From positions 186,001 to 250,000 of the forward strand of contig JBBHKE010003460.1 in NCBI GenBank assembly GCA_037447655.1: DNA of 64,000 nt, written 5' to 3'. Source of the stretch: Zygnema cylindricum (lineage: Eukaryota > Streptophyta > Zygnematophyceae > Zygnematales > Zygnemataceae). Positions 36,801-49,159 of the stretch are shown one piece after another; the first letter of the stretch is position 1, and each line of letters opens with the position of its first letter. The notes beneath the pieces are model-generated. The model searched no databases. It saw only the letters and a list, made by a program, of their open reading frames with translations, and was not told where the DNA came from. Position numbers and translations under genes: made by a program.

Positions 36801-39800
36801 TTTTATCCCATACAATCCTCAGATGAACCTCGAAGTCGGGACGGGTGTAAAGAGGTGTAAAGAGTGTGGTTTCACTTGGAATGGCTAGAATGGAATATCT
36901 GCTGATCTGCACGGCTTTCATTGTTTGGTAGTGGTGAAGCAAACCTGTTAGGAACTCTGGCCTTGGACGCATTAAAATTTTGCAGCCATGTGTAAAGCGG
37001 ACATATACTTTTTTACATGTTACCCAAACTGTTAGAAGTTACCAGGAAAGGTAGAACTAAGCTCAGAATATATTCTAAAAATTGCTTGACATTGCTGCAG
37101 TTTATTGATCTCCACTACATTTATCATTCTCAAAAACAACGTTCAAATGACATTTGCCAGTTAATAAGTACTTGTGATAGAAGAAAAACCTTGAATCTCA
37201 TCGTTATAGGTCTAGGCCACAAGGCCAGCAAGGGAATATGGTTGTACGACCTCCATACAACCAAAGTAATTGGGTCTGGATTTAGATGGAACTGCTCTCA
37301 GATAAACATACTCTCTCCAGCTATTTCAAAAATCCTCGAACTGCTATCTAAGGGCTCCCAGTCTGCAGTATCATGTTCGAGGCTTAACTGGTCTAATCAG
37401 TGTTTAAGCTCAACATGTATTCTTTCATTTCAAGCTGGCATTCGCCCAGTGGTCTGTTTGCAGACTTCTGGTGTGCAGATAGTGTGCCATGCTATGATTC
37501 AGATCTGATCAAGTAGGTTCCCATGTCACAGTGTATCATTATTAGAGTCAGTAACACTATATCGATGCCCCTAAATCCTAGCCCCTGAACCTTAAACTGA
37601 GTTAGTAACACTAATTTATTTTTTCCTAACACTAATTCTTGAAATGGTTCAAAATCAGCCACGTAATTTGGAACTGAACTAGATTTTAGAACACTAATAT
37701 AAACTCCACACTAATAGTTTCTTTACTCTGAGAACAATGTGCTATGTACTCCACTGTTTTTGATTTTTCGAGGGTCGATAAATGTTTTAAAGCTCTTGCA
37801 TTTTACTTCAACTGCCCTTTTGTCTAATTCTGTTGATGTGACAGCTCTTGTGCAGTACACTTCCTGTACTAGGCGACATTCTTTTCTCCATTTCTGGTAA
37901 TGGTCGTCTAACACTGTCGTGTGTAAGGTGACTTCTACTTATTGGATTAGTGCAGATAGGAAAGCTTTTCCTTAATAATTTGCAGATTCGGCAGAGTCAA
38001 GAATGCTGCTATCAATGGCAATTCTGCTGACTTGGAGCCGCTTTTTGAGAAGCTTCTTAGTCAAAGTGATGCAGGACGCATCGGCCGTCTTATCCTTCCA
38101 AAAGTTTGCGCAGAGGTGAGTTAACGGCATTTGTTTTTTTTGAATGGCAAAGGTGGCTACTTGTGAAATGTTGCAGACATAAAGATTCTTAAATTATTTC
38201 TGCAGTTATAGTGATCTGATGCTCGATGACTTGTCAGTTGTGTAGATGTGTCCTGAGAGGTTGATACTTACTGTTATTAATATGTCTTGAATTCTCTCTG
38301 CTAGCACAGCAATACTTTCCCAACATACCCACAAGTGATGGCGTTCCAATGATTATACAAGATATTACAGGAAGGCCATGGAGGTTCCACTTTCGCTTCT
38401 GGCCCAATAATAACAGCCGTATATATGTTCTTGAAGGAGTCACTGCTTGCTTCCAGGCCTTACACCTCCAAGCAGGAGACACAAGTTGGTACACTTTTCC
38501 TATTTCTTCTTAAGCTTTTTGTGCATTCTTGACTGCAGCATGTTGAGAAATGATTTAGCACATGAAGTTCATGAAACGTATTTGGTGTGGCAGTAACGTT
38601 CAGTCGCCTCAGGAGTACAGGCCAACTGGTTCTTGGGTTCCGAAAGGCGAAGCATTTAAAGCGATCATCGGTGGGTAATCTTTTTCTTGCGACTGGTCTG
38701 ATGAGAGTGAAGCTGTGTGATAAGCTGTGTGATAGCTGTTTCTCTGTGTTTTTGGACCTTGCTGTTGCTCATTTTAAAGTTAATGGATCTTTCTGATGTC
38801 TGTTTATATAGGATATCAATGGACCGGAGGATCCAAACGGTGTAAAAACTGCTCGAATGCAAAATGGAGGAGCCACTCGGGCAATGTATTTGGCGGCAGG
38901 ATTCGACAGACCCAAAGTCTCAGGGTCAGGGATGAGGCCAGTTGCTAAGAAACCGACTGGTACTTGGGACGAAGCTCAGGCGATGTTACAGGCTCGGGTT
39001 GATGCACAACCAACTCTTATCCTCGTCGACGGCTTTGAATTAGAAGAACATACAGTGAGTGATTCGACTTTTAGAGATTTTGGACGGATACCAGGCCTCG
39101 ATGGTTCTGCTGCTGTGCTTAGGGTCAGACAACCAGTTTCTATTGTATAGTTTCAAACTCTGATATGCTCTGTTGACATTTGGGTCGGGAGGTGGCCAGG
39201 AACCACCAATTTTCTTCGGCAGAAGCGGCACCAGCAGTAGCAGGTATTGCATTGAAACTGGTCATTTGTAGTTTTTATAATGGGCAAGTTAACAGAGCTA
39301 ACGCATGTTAGTTCACGACAAGGGAGGACTGCATGCACAAACCGTAGCATAGATGCGTATATGTAGAATAGTCTTGGGAACTAGAACGTTAAGTAACCCC
39401 AAAACTGAAACTCTTTTCTCACCATCCTTTGTTAAATTTCGAAAGAAGTATGAAGCATAGTTATTGAAACTAGAACTTTAAGTATTGATACCAGAAAAGT
39501 CCAAAACTGAAACAGAGCACTCACCAGCTTCTTGGCAACTTCCAAATAACTATGTATCAAAGGTACACCGTGAATCGCTATTAGCGTTATGAAATGACTA
39601 GTATGAGGACTGTTTTAGTGTTGTGATTCTATTATCGATGCAAATGACGTGGACGATTCTGAATGACAAAACGAATTAGCGTTAAGAAAAAAACAAGCAG
39701 TATTATTAATGCTATTTTGTGTTTAGACGGCGAAATGAATTGGGATTGGTTTAGTGTCATTGACGCTGATAGCAATTCACAGTGTACTTCTACGTGGAAG

Positions 39801-42232
39801 TAGAGACAACACATAGCCTGACAAATTTCATTAGCCTTGATCTGACAATTTGAAGTCAACGGATTCACATGGCTTGGCGTCAGTATGCAGGCTGAGAATA
39901 TGGTTCCAGAACACGACAAGTGGGTCCAATGTGATGAATGCAGTCAGTGGCGAAGAGTACCGTTCCATGCAGCTGTCCCCACTCAGTGGGCCTGTTCATC
40001 GAACCTCTGGGATCCCGCGAGGTACAAACGAAAATCTTAAATCTCAGATGGTTTTAAATCCTCAAACGCACTGTTTTGAAATCAAATTAGAACAAAACTT
40101 TAGATGGATCCAAAATCTCAAACACACGGTTTTGTGACCAAATCAAATGAAAATTTTGGATGGATCCAAAATCTCAAACACACACTCGTGGAAACAAAAC
40201 AAAGCAAAGGAAAGCGAGATGTTAGAGCAATTAGTAATGGAAACCTAGGCGAAAAGGACAGTTTTCTCACAATTTTGTGTTTACATGCAGGGCATCTTGC
40301 CATATACCGCAGGCAATGAGTGATGAAGGCATAGATCGTTTGCTTGAGACACAAGCTGCCCAGAGTGAGTCACTGTTCACTTCACCACTGTAATGTAGTA
40401 TTTAGAGGTGACTGGAAGTTCAGTTTTGTTTGTGTTAATTTCATTCACACAATTCACGTTTTGTTTGCGATAAGCCCATTCACATAATTCTTTCATGTTT
40501 GTTTATTGAAAGGTAGGTAGGCAGGAGGGCTAAGCAATCTGATGAAGAATAATCCTAAATTTTGTTTTTTTTACTGTCGCTGGTGGTGATAACTTTCCTT
40601 ATTTGTAATTTTGCGAAAGTATAATCTCTGATTCTTTGTGATATCGAACACGAAGAATAATGAAGAATGATGATTAACAAGAATAAGAGAAGAATGATGA
40701 AGATTAATGTTAAGAAGAATAAGGTAGTAAGAAGAATAAGAATAAGAAGAATAAGGTAAAATGAACAAGAATAAGACGAAGAAGAAGAGGACGAAGAAGA
40801 AGAAATAGACAGAAGAATACGAAGAAGAATATTTACAAGAAGAATACCTAGAAGTATAATGAGAAAAATGATTTTTTCCATTGTATGTTAGGTCTTGCTC
40901 TTACCAGCTCCCCAGCTATGCCCTCCACCAACCCTCCCTCTGCGTCACCTTTGCTGGTATTTTTACTTTTCCTTACCAACCAAACATATCTAACAAATCA
41001 GAGATAGAAATTTTGTTTTTTTTCCCCATACAATAAGAACCAAGTATTTGAACCGGAGAATGCGGGTTTTTTTTTGTTTTTTTTTTGGCTTCCATGAATG
41101 GATTAGTTAAACATTTTTATTTTTGTTTTAAGTGTAAATCTTAATGCTGGAATCTGATATAAAATCAACTCAGGTCCTTCTTTGAAGACAGGAATACAGA
41201 TTTATCTATGTTCATTTATTTGTTATTTTGCTGTTATTTTCGTTTTATTTCCAGGCAAATCTGGTAATTTATGTGTTTATCTTACCAGATTTTGACTATT
41301 TATTTTGTACGGAAACATGTTCTCTTTTATTATTTGATCTGGCCCATTCATATGAAGGCCGTTTGTAGTCATGAGGTTTAAACGTTTTTATTATTCAAAC
41401 GCCGTCAAAAACCTCATTATTGGTTGCCATAGTTTTTTGAAGTTCAAATACTTTGTTTTGTCACATTACACACAATATAAAAACCCTAAAAAACGCAACA
41501 TATTTTAAAACCCTAAAAGCGAAACATGTTTTACTCATTGCTAATTTTTATTCAACGGAGACTCCGTTCTATGGATGAGTGACTAGCCCTGGAGATCTCG
41601 CATTTAATAAAATTATTCTTATCATTATAGTTCTAAGTACACTGTTTTGGATAAATGACTTTCTAATGAAATTTTAGTTTTCGAACTTTTCGACTTGTCA
41701 GATTCTCCCAGGCTCCCAAATTCCCTCTTTTATCCCTTCTCCAACCACTCCATTGACCCACCCAACTTCCTCTACCGAGCCATTCTTGCAAGAATCCGAG
41801 ACAGGCCAAAAATCACCGGAAAGAGGACAAAAATCACCGGAAACAGGACAAAAATCACCAGAAATAGGACAAAAATCGTCGGAAAGTGGTGTTCCCTATG
41901 TCGGTACTCAAGTGACGACTTTCTCTGGTCAAGAGTCAACAGTTCCTCGTCTTATGGGGCACCTTTCTTCCTCGTCAGGTACTGGAGCTTCTCCGGAATG
42001 TATGGACCCAACTGAGACTCTCCCTCGACAATCTGGAAGCTCTGAAGCAGAGGGTACAGAAAGAACTAAAGAGGTCAATTTAGTCAATCCGGTCAATCCT
42101 GTTGCTAAGTGTCCCATAGACTCGGTGAAAGAGGGGCGGTTCTGTGAAGAGTGTGGAGGCACGCTAGAAATAGGTTCGAGGGTGGGAAATACTTGTACAC
42201 GTTGTTTAAATTGGAATACCGGTGAAACATAA
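33844..42232 (+). CDS. VAL: VAL/HSI2-type B3-domain transcriptional repressor with CW zinc finger
   Basis: VAL proteins bind RY elements (CATGCA) through B3 and silence seed and embryonic genes by recruiting Polycomb and histone deacetylase. Exons 33844-33968, 34128-34209, 34541-34642, 36444-36844, 37986-38115, 38310-38484, 38594-38670, 38812-39054, 39891-40021, 40291-40364 and 41712-42232 join in phase to 686 aa. Domains: N-terminal Cys-rich PHD-like region (about 1-103: [33 protein letters not shown]); B3 at about 255-360 ([33 protein letters not shown]); a VAL-specific segment around [22 protein letters not shown]; and CW at 452-500 with Cys 459, 462, 480 and 492 plus its tryptophans. The C-tail differs from Arabidopsis VAL1: KSPE heptads (545-572) and a CxxC-x13-CxxC knuckle (658-678). 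The exon 4 donor (36845) was chosen by phase; 36790 also has GT but breaks the frame. The alternative start at 33802 would add 14 aa. Confidence 0.94.
35027..35232. mobile_element. MITE family A copy in VAL intron 3
   Basis: Left end TACTCTGCGCATCGCTATTT, right end a degenerate inverse at 35232. The interior has the family words TTAATAACACT, TCACGACTTTTTTTGGCC and GGTGGC/GACCACG. It abuts the next copy directly. Confidence 0.55.
35231..35424. mobile_element. MITE family A copy in VAL intron 3
   Basis: Left end TACACCGTCCATTGCTATTA; right end inverse TACACTGCCCATCACTATCA at 35424. About 194 bp, no coding capacity. It shares the TA with the copy to its left, as if one had inserted at the terminus of the other. 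Confidence 0.65.
39564..39786. mobile_element. MITE family A copy in VAL intron 8 (223 bp)
   Basis: Left end TACACCGTGAATCGCTATTA; right end inverse TACACTGTGAATTGCTATCA. Cleanest intronic copy in this gene, lying between the exons for the VAL-specific segment and the CW domain. Confidence 0.75.
40620..40875. repeat. Low-complexity (AAGAAT/AAGAAG)n tract in VAL intron 10
   Basis: Imperfect AAGAATAAG and GAAGAAG words over about 250 bp of the 1.3 kb intron before the last exon. ORFs on the minus strand here (Ser/Leu/Ile-rich) are composition artefacts. Confidence 0.85.
41804..41887 (+). repeat. Coding 21-bp minisatellite: four KSPE heptads in the VAL-like C-tail
   Basis: Four tandem 21-bp units encode [21 protein letters not shown] and GQKSSES in the last exon. 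Three keep a Lys-Ser-Pro-Glu core, a proline-directed kinase-type site. The unit length keeps frame when copies are gained or lost. Confidence 0.9.
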
Positions 42233-44068
42233 TACTCAAGCAAATCTTTTTATACTCGTTTTGCGAACTTCGTGGTTGTGTACGTGCCAATTGTATGCGC
42301 TTTTCAAAGTTTTATTCGGAAAATGGGATTATTATAAAAATGGATTTTGTTCAAACCTTCATTCACAGTGATTTCCATGTCATAATCATCAGCGGCATCA
42401 GCAAAACATTTTTTGTCCATCAGGAGCACCGAAACACTTAAATAAGAAATGGTCACTAGAGGAGAAACCAAACAACATTTTCACCAGCTAAATCAAGAAG
42501 CAGAAAAAAAAATCATCACAAACGCCTTGTCATAACTGACCAACCGAATGGGAGACATTGCTCATTCTCCAGACTATCTCATCTTGGTCGTCAATTTCAA
42601 ACTAAAGAAAACAATAATCCGTTTTTCGAACGAAGGCCCAAACTATTAAGGTGCACCATCCTCCAAATAATGATGATTGCATTTGTTTTTGTCCTGTTGA
42701 TATGTTGTCTTCTCCTTAACTGAAACATTTGTAAGGGCATGTAGTGTGGACTCAGTACTTGGGCGCCCATAACCACAGGTACAATAACCACAAACCAGTG
42801 CATACCCTACATTAATCATATTAATCTTCTGGTTGAAAGCCCCATCGCTATTAGGTTTAAGGAACCATTAGTGTAAATGCTAAACCAGAATCTATAATAC
42901 TTATTTGGTGGAGGAAAATGTATCCGATTGTAACTCACTCCCTTAAATAGTGTTATTAGCACTATTTTATGAATAACAGAACTACACTGTTCATCGTTAT
43001 AAGTGTTAATAACACTAATTCGGTCACGACTTTTTTTGACCAGTAATTACAAAATAGAGTTAACAACATCATTTAAAGACGTGCTACAATCTGCCGCGTG
43101 TCCTTGCACTAAATTAGTATTATTAATTCTAATTTCGCATTAACACTAATAAGTCTTTAACGCTAATAACGATGAGGGGTGTAGTGTTATTAAAACTAAT
43201 AGCAACGGATGGTGTAGGGGCTTAACAATGAATCCCAATCTAGTATTTGTCAGTACAATTTTGTGTGATGCACACAGAAAGGGTGTGATTTTTAGGGGGC
43301 ACTATGTCACGCCGTGAGACAGCTTAAACATGGAACAATGCATTTTGCCAGCTATATGAAGCCTCGCCATCCAGTTGCCATCGTTACTGGAATCCAAAAA
43401 ACAGGAACTTCACATACGAGAGTGGGAGCCATGCTATTTGAAAACAGACCTTTTATTTAATTTTGAACCACACTAATGGTGGCGGCCAATGTAGTAACAC
43501 CTGATGGTAAAAGCAGACCTAGAAAATTTGGAGTAAACTGCTAGCGGAACTATCGTCGGAGAAATCGAAGGTATGAGCTTATAGTGAAAACTAGAAAATA
43601 TCAAAGACTTCGTAGCAAGTAGGAGTCGGAATACATGATTAACAATTCATGCCTGGTCCAAAGAATGACAATGGTTGGCAAAGTGAGGACAGAGAGGAAA
43701 TGTTCCAAAACAGGAACTTTAGGTGTTCTGTACAAATAAATGTAGATACATTGCCATAAAGTGATAGAATTGACTGACGGCACAAGTAAGGAAGCCTATC
43801 AAACATCATTGCAATGCTTATATTGCAACCTTAAACACTCCATATGCAGGCTACTCGAAAAACCTGAATACTACAAACTTTCCATTTTAGTAAATTACGA
43901 AGAGATGGGATATGATCTGCAAAACAAGTTTCGACGCCAATGCACTGAACAAGCAAGAAAATCCCTTGGTCTTCCTGAAATTCCATTAGGAAAACAAAAG
44001 GTAATGATGCACATTTTCGTTCAATGTCACTGTGCGGCGAAAAAAAATGTGAAGGGAGACTCGGTTTC
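42233..44068. other. Intergenic DNA with nested family A elements
   Basis: Downstream of the VAL-like stop. Apart from the nested MITEs at about 42838-43216 I see no element. The plus-strand ORF at 43761-44072 has no family match and no second exon I can attach. Confidence 0.5.
42838..43216. mobile_element. Nested MITE family A pair
   Basis: Inner copy 42983-43183 has ends TACACTGTTCATCGTTATAA and inverse TACACCCCTCATCGTTATTA. The outer copy begins near CCCCATCGCTATTAGG (42840) and ends with inverse TACACCATCCGTTGCTATTA at 43216. The inner one sits near the right end of the outer one, so the family inserted into itself. Confidence 0.65.
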
Positions 44069-45290
44069 TTAGCTTTCTTGGTCGTCATCATCAGAGGCAT
44101 CCTCCCAAGGAATAGGATCATCTGTTATTAACAGAGGAACACATTCCAAGAAGAGCCAAGTTAAGAGTCAGCAATAACAAGACTACCAACTGCCGTACTT
44201 TTTCAAAAACCTTTCCCATTGAAACAACCACAAAAAATTACAAAAAAAACCGAAAAGAGAAGGCTAATGTAACCATAAAAACGTTGCTATACCTGACGTG
44301 GCTCCACTCATTGCTTCGACGTGCCGTGTGAGAAACTCACCGCATTCCACCTTTAATGCCAAAAGAGCAGTCGACAACTTACCTGCAAATTTGACCGATT
44401 AGGTATCAGTCATCTCTTGCTTCATTGACTATATGCATTATTTTATATTTCTTCCTCAAATATGTTTCCCTTGCATACTTGAAAAAATACATAAAGTATA
44501 CATTTCTTCCTTGAACGTATCTCTCTTACTTAATTGACTATATACATCTTTTCATACATTTCTTCCTTAAGGATATTCCGCATTATCTGGACCTCGCTTA
44601 CACGTTAATTGTAAGGATGCAATATTGGCGATATTGGCGCAGTGATAATGGAATTAAAGAAAAATGTACGATTTTGTCCAAAAAGAGTACACTTTCCTCT
44701 CCGATTACAGTTGTTACTGGCCAGTATCGACAATAATCGCGTACGTATAAATATTAGAGAACATCACCAACAATTGAAGAACATGACTGATAATTAGGCG
44801 ACAGCCCTCAAATAGTCAGTGACACTCAAAACTTTTCAAATTCCAGCCCATTGACAGGACCAGTGTAAGGAAATATCCACTGAAATTCTGTGTGACCATA
44901 ATAGAGCTAGGAAATATAGCTCTATTTAGCAACACTTCCACTGTAGAAACCTTCAAAAGCTCTAGAAACCCCTAAAACAACCTAATAAACCAGACATGGT
45001 TTTTACTCGTTCCTGCTTCCAGTTCAGCGAATGGCAGCAATTTCAGAGCTTAGCTCTGTTGATAATTTCCTGCCGAACTAAAAGAAAGCCTCAAATCCAG
45101 TATGGAAATAAAATCCATTGCTGAAATAAAGTCCAGTATTGAAGCGCCTTATTCAACTCAGCAAGAAGAAAAAGAATTCGATTGTACCATCTTCTACAGA
45201 CCCGGCAGTCACGGAGCGCAATTCAGGCTGAACGGCGGCGAGAGAGAATGCGGCGGAGGCGAGCAGAGAGCTCGACTGCCCGGCCGCCAT
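44069..45290 (-). CDS. Small 81-aa protein with acidic C-terminal tail
   Basis: Three short exons, 45290-45188, 44382-44293 and 44121-44069, join in phase (1, 1, stop) with standard donors (G|GTACAA, G|GTATAG) and acceptors (TTTGCAG, AACAG). ATG is in a strong context (ATGGCG). Product: Ala/Ser-rich start (MAAGQSSSLLASAAF), a central amphipathic stretch LSTALLALKVECGEFLTRHV, then DDPIPWEDASDDDDQES. The layout (short helical core plus acidic tail) is loosely like Gon7-type KEOPS subunits, but I would not assign a function. Intron 1 is about 800 bp. Too short for certainty; the consistent phases and strong start are the main support. Confidence 0.5.
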
Positions 45291-46226
45291 AGTCACTATA
45301 CTGGAGGATCAGATGATGGCTTATGATGGTTCATTAGTACAGAACTACAAATCATACAGTTCTACAGACACTATAGATGTTAACGTGTACTACAGAAGTA
45401 CGGTATAGTACATTAGAGTACATTTTCATACTTTACCGTACTATACAGTACACGGTCTCGCTAAACGCGAAGTTGAAAGGTTTTTTTTCGTAAATCGAAC
45501 TTTGTCGTGCACACGTCTACGGTTTTCGGTTGGAAACCGCCAAGGTAAGAATCTTAGCATCGGAACCTTTGGATTAAATAGTCCATTAGGTGTGCACGAA
45601 AAAAAAAGGAATTCAAGGCCGAAAAGAACATGAACGCTAATAGCGATACACGGTGATGCATATTGGCGATCAAATGCCTTCACTCATGCAGGGAGTTTGC
45701 CAATTATACCAGAGTTGATAGGCATATCGGATGACATTGCGTGGTTCACACTTGGAAAAATGGGAAAACGATGTCATAAATTTTGGGATCCGTACGCCAG
45801 ATTTCAGAAAATGACAAAAAATGCGGCGGTGACGGTTGGGGCGGTTGGTTTCGACCGTTTTGGAGCGTAGCGGCGTACAAAACATGCAGTTGTATGCGTC
45901 AAAACTCGACAGCTGCGTAAAGCAAACGGCAACTGCCGTCCGCCATCGGACATCATGTTCGGAATGCACATTTTCATTTTTGAAGAATTTCGAAAACGAA
46001 GCGCACGAACGTGAACCGTACAAGAATTCATTCCTCTCAAACTTATGAACAAACTAGGGGACCAATCACATAAGAGAACACGTTATGTCAAAAAAAAAAA
46101 AAACACCGATGGAAAAAAAAAGGACATGTCCAAAGTTCCTTCGCGGTTATTTTCGGTCTGTACAAACGCTTGCGTGGCAGTACATTTTGGTTTGGAAGGA
46201 TTCGTACATATCATGTCCGCAAAGCA
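45291..46226. other. Intergenic DNA upstream of the small gene
   Basis: Contains TACAGTACA/GTACTGTA-type short palindromic words (45340-45460) and a family A right-end-like motif (CGCTAATAGCGATACACGGT) near 45634. No gene seen. Confidence 0.45.
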
Positions 46227-46789
46227 TAGTTCAAAAGTAGGTGACCGTACGCCCATACAATATGCCTATTGTACGCAAAACATACAATATGCCCTTAAGA
46301 CTCATATTGTATTGGCCGCAAAATGAAATAAAATAGGAACAGGGTTGAGTTGCACTTCGATCGATAGAGAATTAAACGTCATGTCTAAATTTTGAAAAAC
46401 ATTCGGACAAAAAAATATTTTTCCATGAGTTTTGAGGTATTTTTAATTTAAACCGTCAGATTCGGATGATCGGACGGTCGCTAATCAAAGTAGCGATCTA
46501 AGAAGATCACATGAAAAGCCCATAACACAACTTACGATAGGACTTGCGTCCGCGTTATTTTATTTTTCCGGGATTTTTTTACCGCGGAATGTCATCCTAC
46601 GCCGTGTCAGTTCGCTAAAAAAAATCGTCCGGCGGCGTGCGCTGTAGTATGATGATACGTCATATTTGTACGTTCGTACAAGAGTGTGCACAACGCACAC
46701 ACATACAGTATGCCTCCTCTGCGCGAGTTTTGTGCCAAGTTTTGTGCGCCTACCAAACACCTACCATAAAAACGCCTACTTTTGAACTA
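46227..46789. mobile_element. MITE family C, copy 1 (563 bp)
   Basis: Bounded by TA; starts TAGTTCAAAAGTAGG and ends with its inverse CCTACTTTTGAACTA form. Inner landmarks are ACAATATGCCTATTGTACGC, AGTAGCGATCTAAGAAGATC and CATAACACAACTTACGATAG. An opposite-orientation copy lies at 49160-49462. No ORF of merit. Confidence 0.75.
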
Positions 46790-46870
46790 TGCCGCAAAGC
46801 GTTTCCTTCTCCGTACGGACAAGTGTATCATATCATGACACGCTAATTGACGTAAGCTAGCGTCACGTGC

Positions 46871-47413
46871 TGCACCGCGAATCGTTATTAGTGTCAATAA
46901 CTCTAATTTGGGTTCATGAAATTTTGATTTTTTTTTCAAATAGGATACATGATTTTAATTTTTTCTTGACGTTAATTAAGGTACCATACAAAATAGCGTA
47001 ATGCATGAAAGTACAATAAAATTTAGATAGTGTGGTGTACGGTCGATGTCATACCGTACATAAACGTACCTTTTCAAGTGAAAATTTACAAAAAATGAAT
47101 TAGATTAGACGCGCACGCATAGGAACGTGCGCTAAAAAAAACGGGATTAGTCCGACACGTAAATTAGTATGGCATGTACGGATATTTTAAATTCGCAACG
47201 GCGTACGATTTCTTACATTTTGTACGCATACATATATTAATGTATATAGTCGTACGGCAAATATTCAATTTTTGCTGTTCCCAAATTAACATTAACGCCG
47301 AAATTATGATACACCTTTTTTAATTTTTAAATCAAATTCTTAATTAGCATCAAGTACGGTAAATTTTCTTCAACACTATTTAAACTTTGACACTAATAAC
47401 GATTCGCGGTGTA
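46871..47413. mobile_element. MITE family A long copy (543 bp)
   Basis: Left end TGCACCGCGAATCGTTATTA; right end inverse TACACCGCGAATCGTTATTA at 47413. About twice the length of most copies, so it may be nearer the parental element or carry an insertion. Interior AT-rich, with no transposase ORF. Confidence 0.75.
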
Positions 47414-47585
47414 GTTCACGGATGACAAAAAAAAGTACCGTTTTCATACCATACCATTTTCCCCTTTTTCAAGTGTGAACCTATATAGTCGTGACGATAA
47501 TTGGGAAGCAATACAGAAATCATCATGAAATTATGATTACTTCTGTACCTGAACCGTACACAGTCATGGCTACGGTATACCGTTA

Positions 47586-48108
47586 GGGCGTGTCCCCGTG
47601 TGTTCAAGTAAGGGTTTTATTCCGTCGTTTTCACAGAAAATGGGACTTCCAACGAGAAAATATTACGCCGTACGAAAAATGGGCAAAAACACAAGTACAT
47701 TTTGCGTCATCTTGGAACTTGGAAGGTACGGCAATTTGGCGTTATTATCATCGCGACCCACTTCCAGCTCATCTTCACACTTGCACTGGAATCAAATCGC
47801 GACCTGATTTTAATCAAAATACTACCCTATTGACAAATATAAAACCGAGATTGCAAGCGTCAAACGTTTTCGAAAAAAAATGCACGAAAGAAAGTACACG
47901 CTATTTTTTTCACTGCTCATCACACGCATGCACATAAGAAAATGACAAACATGTACGGAAATAAATTTGCAAGGGTCTCGGACCTCCACTTTCCTTCATG
48001 GGTCCTTTGCAAAATTTTACGTCGTCCTTGTCTCTCCCCCTCTTTCTCATTCGACAACTCCTCTTTCTCTCTTATGTACACGAGATGCAGCAATAATAGT
48101 ATCAAATG

Positions 48109-48187
<79 letters not shown>

Positions 48188-48574
48188 ATATTTTTTGTCT
48201 AAGTTTGATGGCATATTGAATGATAAAATATAAAAAAACGAAATAGGGAAGCCATGGCGGAAAATCTACGTAATGATGACGTCACATGGCAGCATTACTG
48301 CGCTATGTCACAAAACCCTGAACATCTACAACGTGACAAAAACCTCGATGTCTACAACTGTCGCCGTTTTTAGGAAGTTTTGTAGTTTCGTAGTCGTCTA
48401 CATTTCGTTTCGTATACTATCACACATTTTGTAGACGTCTATAACTGTCACATATTCGAAGTAATGAACGCCCAAGTAACGATTGACATAGGCACACTTT
48501 GAGAAGTACACCGTAAAATCTGCGCTAAATTAAAAAGTAACGTTTCCAAGTTTCGGTTACATGGGGACACGCCC
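47586..48574. mobile_element. Non-autonomous PIF/Harbinger (Tourist-like) element, family D copy 1 (989 bp)
   Basis: Starts GGGCGTGTCCCCGTGT and ends ATGGGGACACGCCC, flanked on both sides by TTA (47583-47585, 48575-48577), the standard Harbinger target duplication. Contains an (AT)n run at 48110-48184 and a subregion near 47950-48060 that recurs inverted at 49970-50095. No transposase; it could be mobilised in trans. Confidence 0.78.
48110..48184. repeat. (AT)n microsatellite
   Basis: About 37 uninterrupted AT dinucleotides inside the 989-bp Tourist-like element. Confidence 0.97.
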
Positions 48575-48690
48575 TTAGGCTAGGAGCTGCCCGACATTTG
48601 TCTCCATTTCAGTAGTATTTCCAGAGAAGTCCTCATCCACAATACTAGCTTGTCATTAGATCCATTGATGCATTGACATCTTGAGGCGGA

Positions 48691-48953
48691 AGAGGACCGT
48701 CCTTGATTGTTGTGATTTGGCAGCTTCAGTACAGTAGAATACAGTACAGCTGTAACGTGATATCCACCCTGTTGAACCCTATGCAAAGAAAAATATTTTA
48801 TTTAAAAAAATGCGATGGTAAGAGGACCGTCCTTTATTGTTGTGATTTGGCAGCTTTAGTACAGTACATTACAGTACAGTTGTACCGTGACATCCACCCT
48901 GTTGAACCCTATGCAAAGAAAAATATTTTATTTAAAAAAATGCGATGGTAAGA
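48691..48953. repeat. 130-bp tandem duplication
   Basis: Unit beginning AGAGGACCGTCCTTGATTGT at 48691 repeats at 48821 with few changes, including CCCTATGCAAAGAAAAATAT. Both copies end in TGCGATGGTAAGA. Confidence 0.93.
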
Positions 48954-49159
48954 CCATCAAAGTACAGATCATAATTGTAACCAATAAAAGATTTAATGAC
49001 CATCAAAGGTAAACGACCAAATTCCTAAGGAACTCGAAGCCGGTTCAATGATTATTATTTTACGTTATGAATGTTGACCTTTTGGTGACGTGTGCGAAAG
49101 CGACTTGAACTTTGCGTCATTTCATTTACAAAAGTACAAATTTAGAAGCTTTCTATTCA

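Noticed and set aside
36790-36860. Alternative GT donor at 36790 for VAL exon 4
   Set aside because: It gives phase 1, while the next exon, read in the B3 frame, needs phase 2; the donor at 36845 fits.
43761-44072. 103-aa plus-strand ORF
   Set aside because: Part of it looks compositionally coding (around MGYDLQNKFRRQCTEQARKS), but there is no family match or partner exon. Its end overlaps the stop of the small minus-strand gene.
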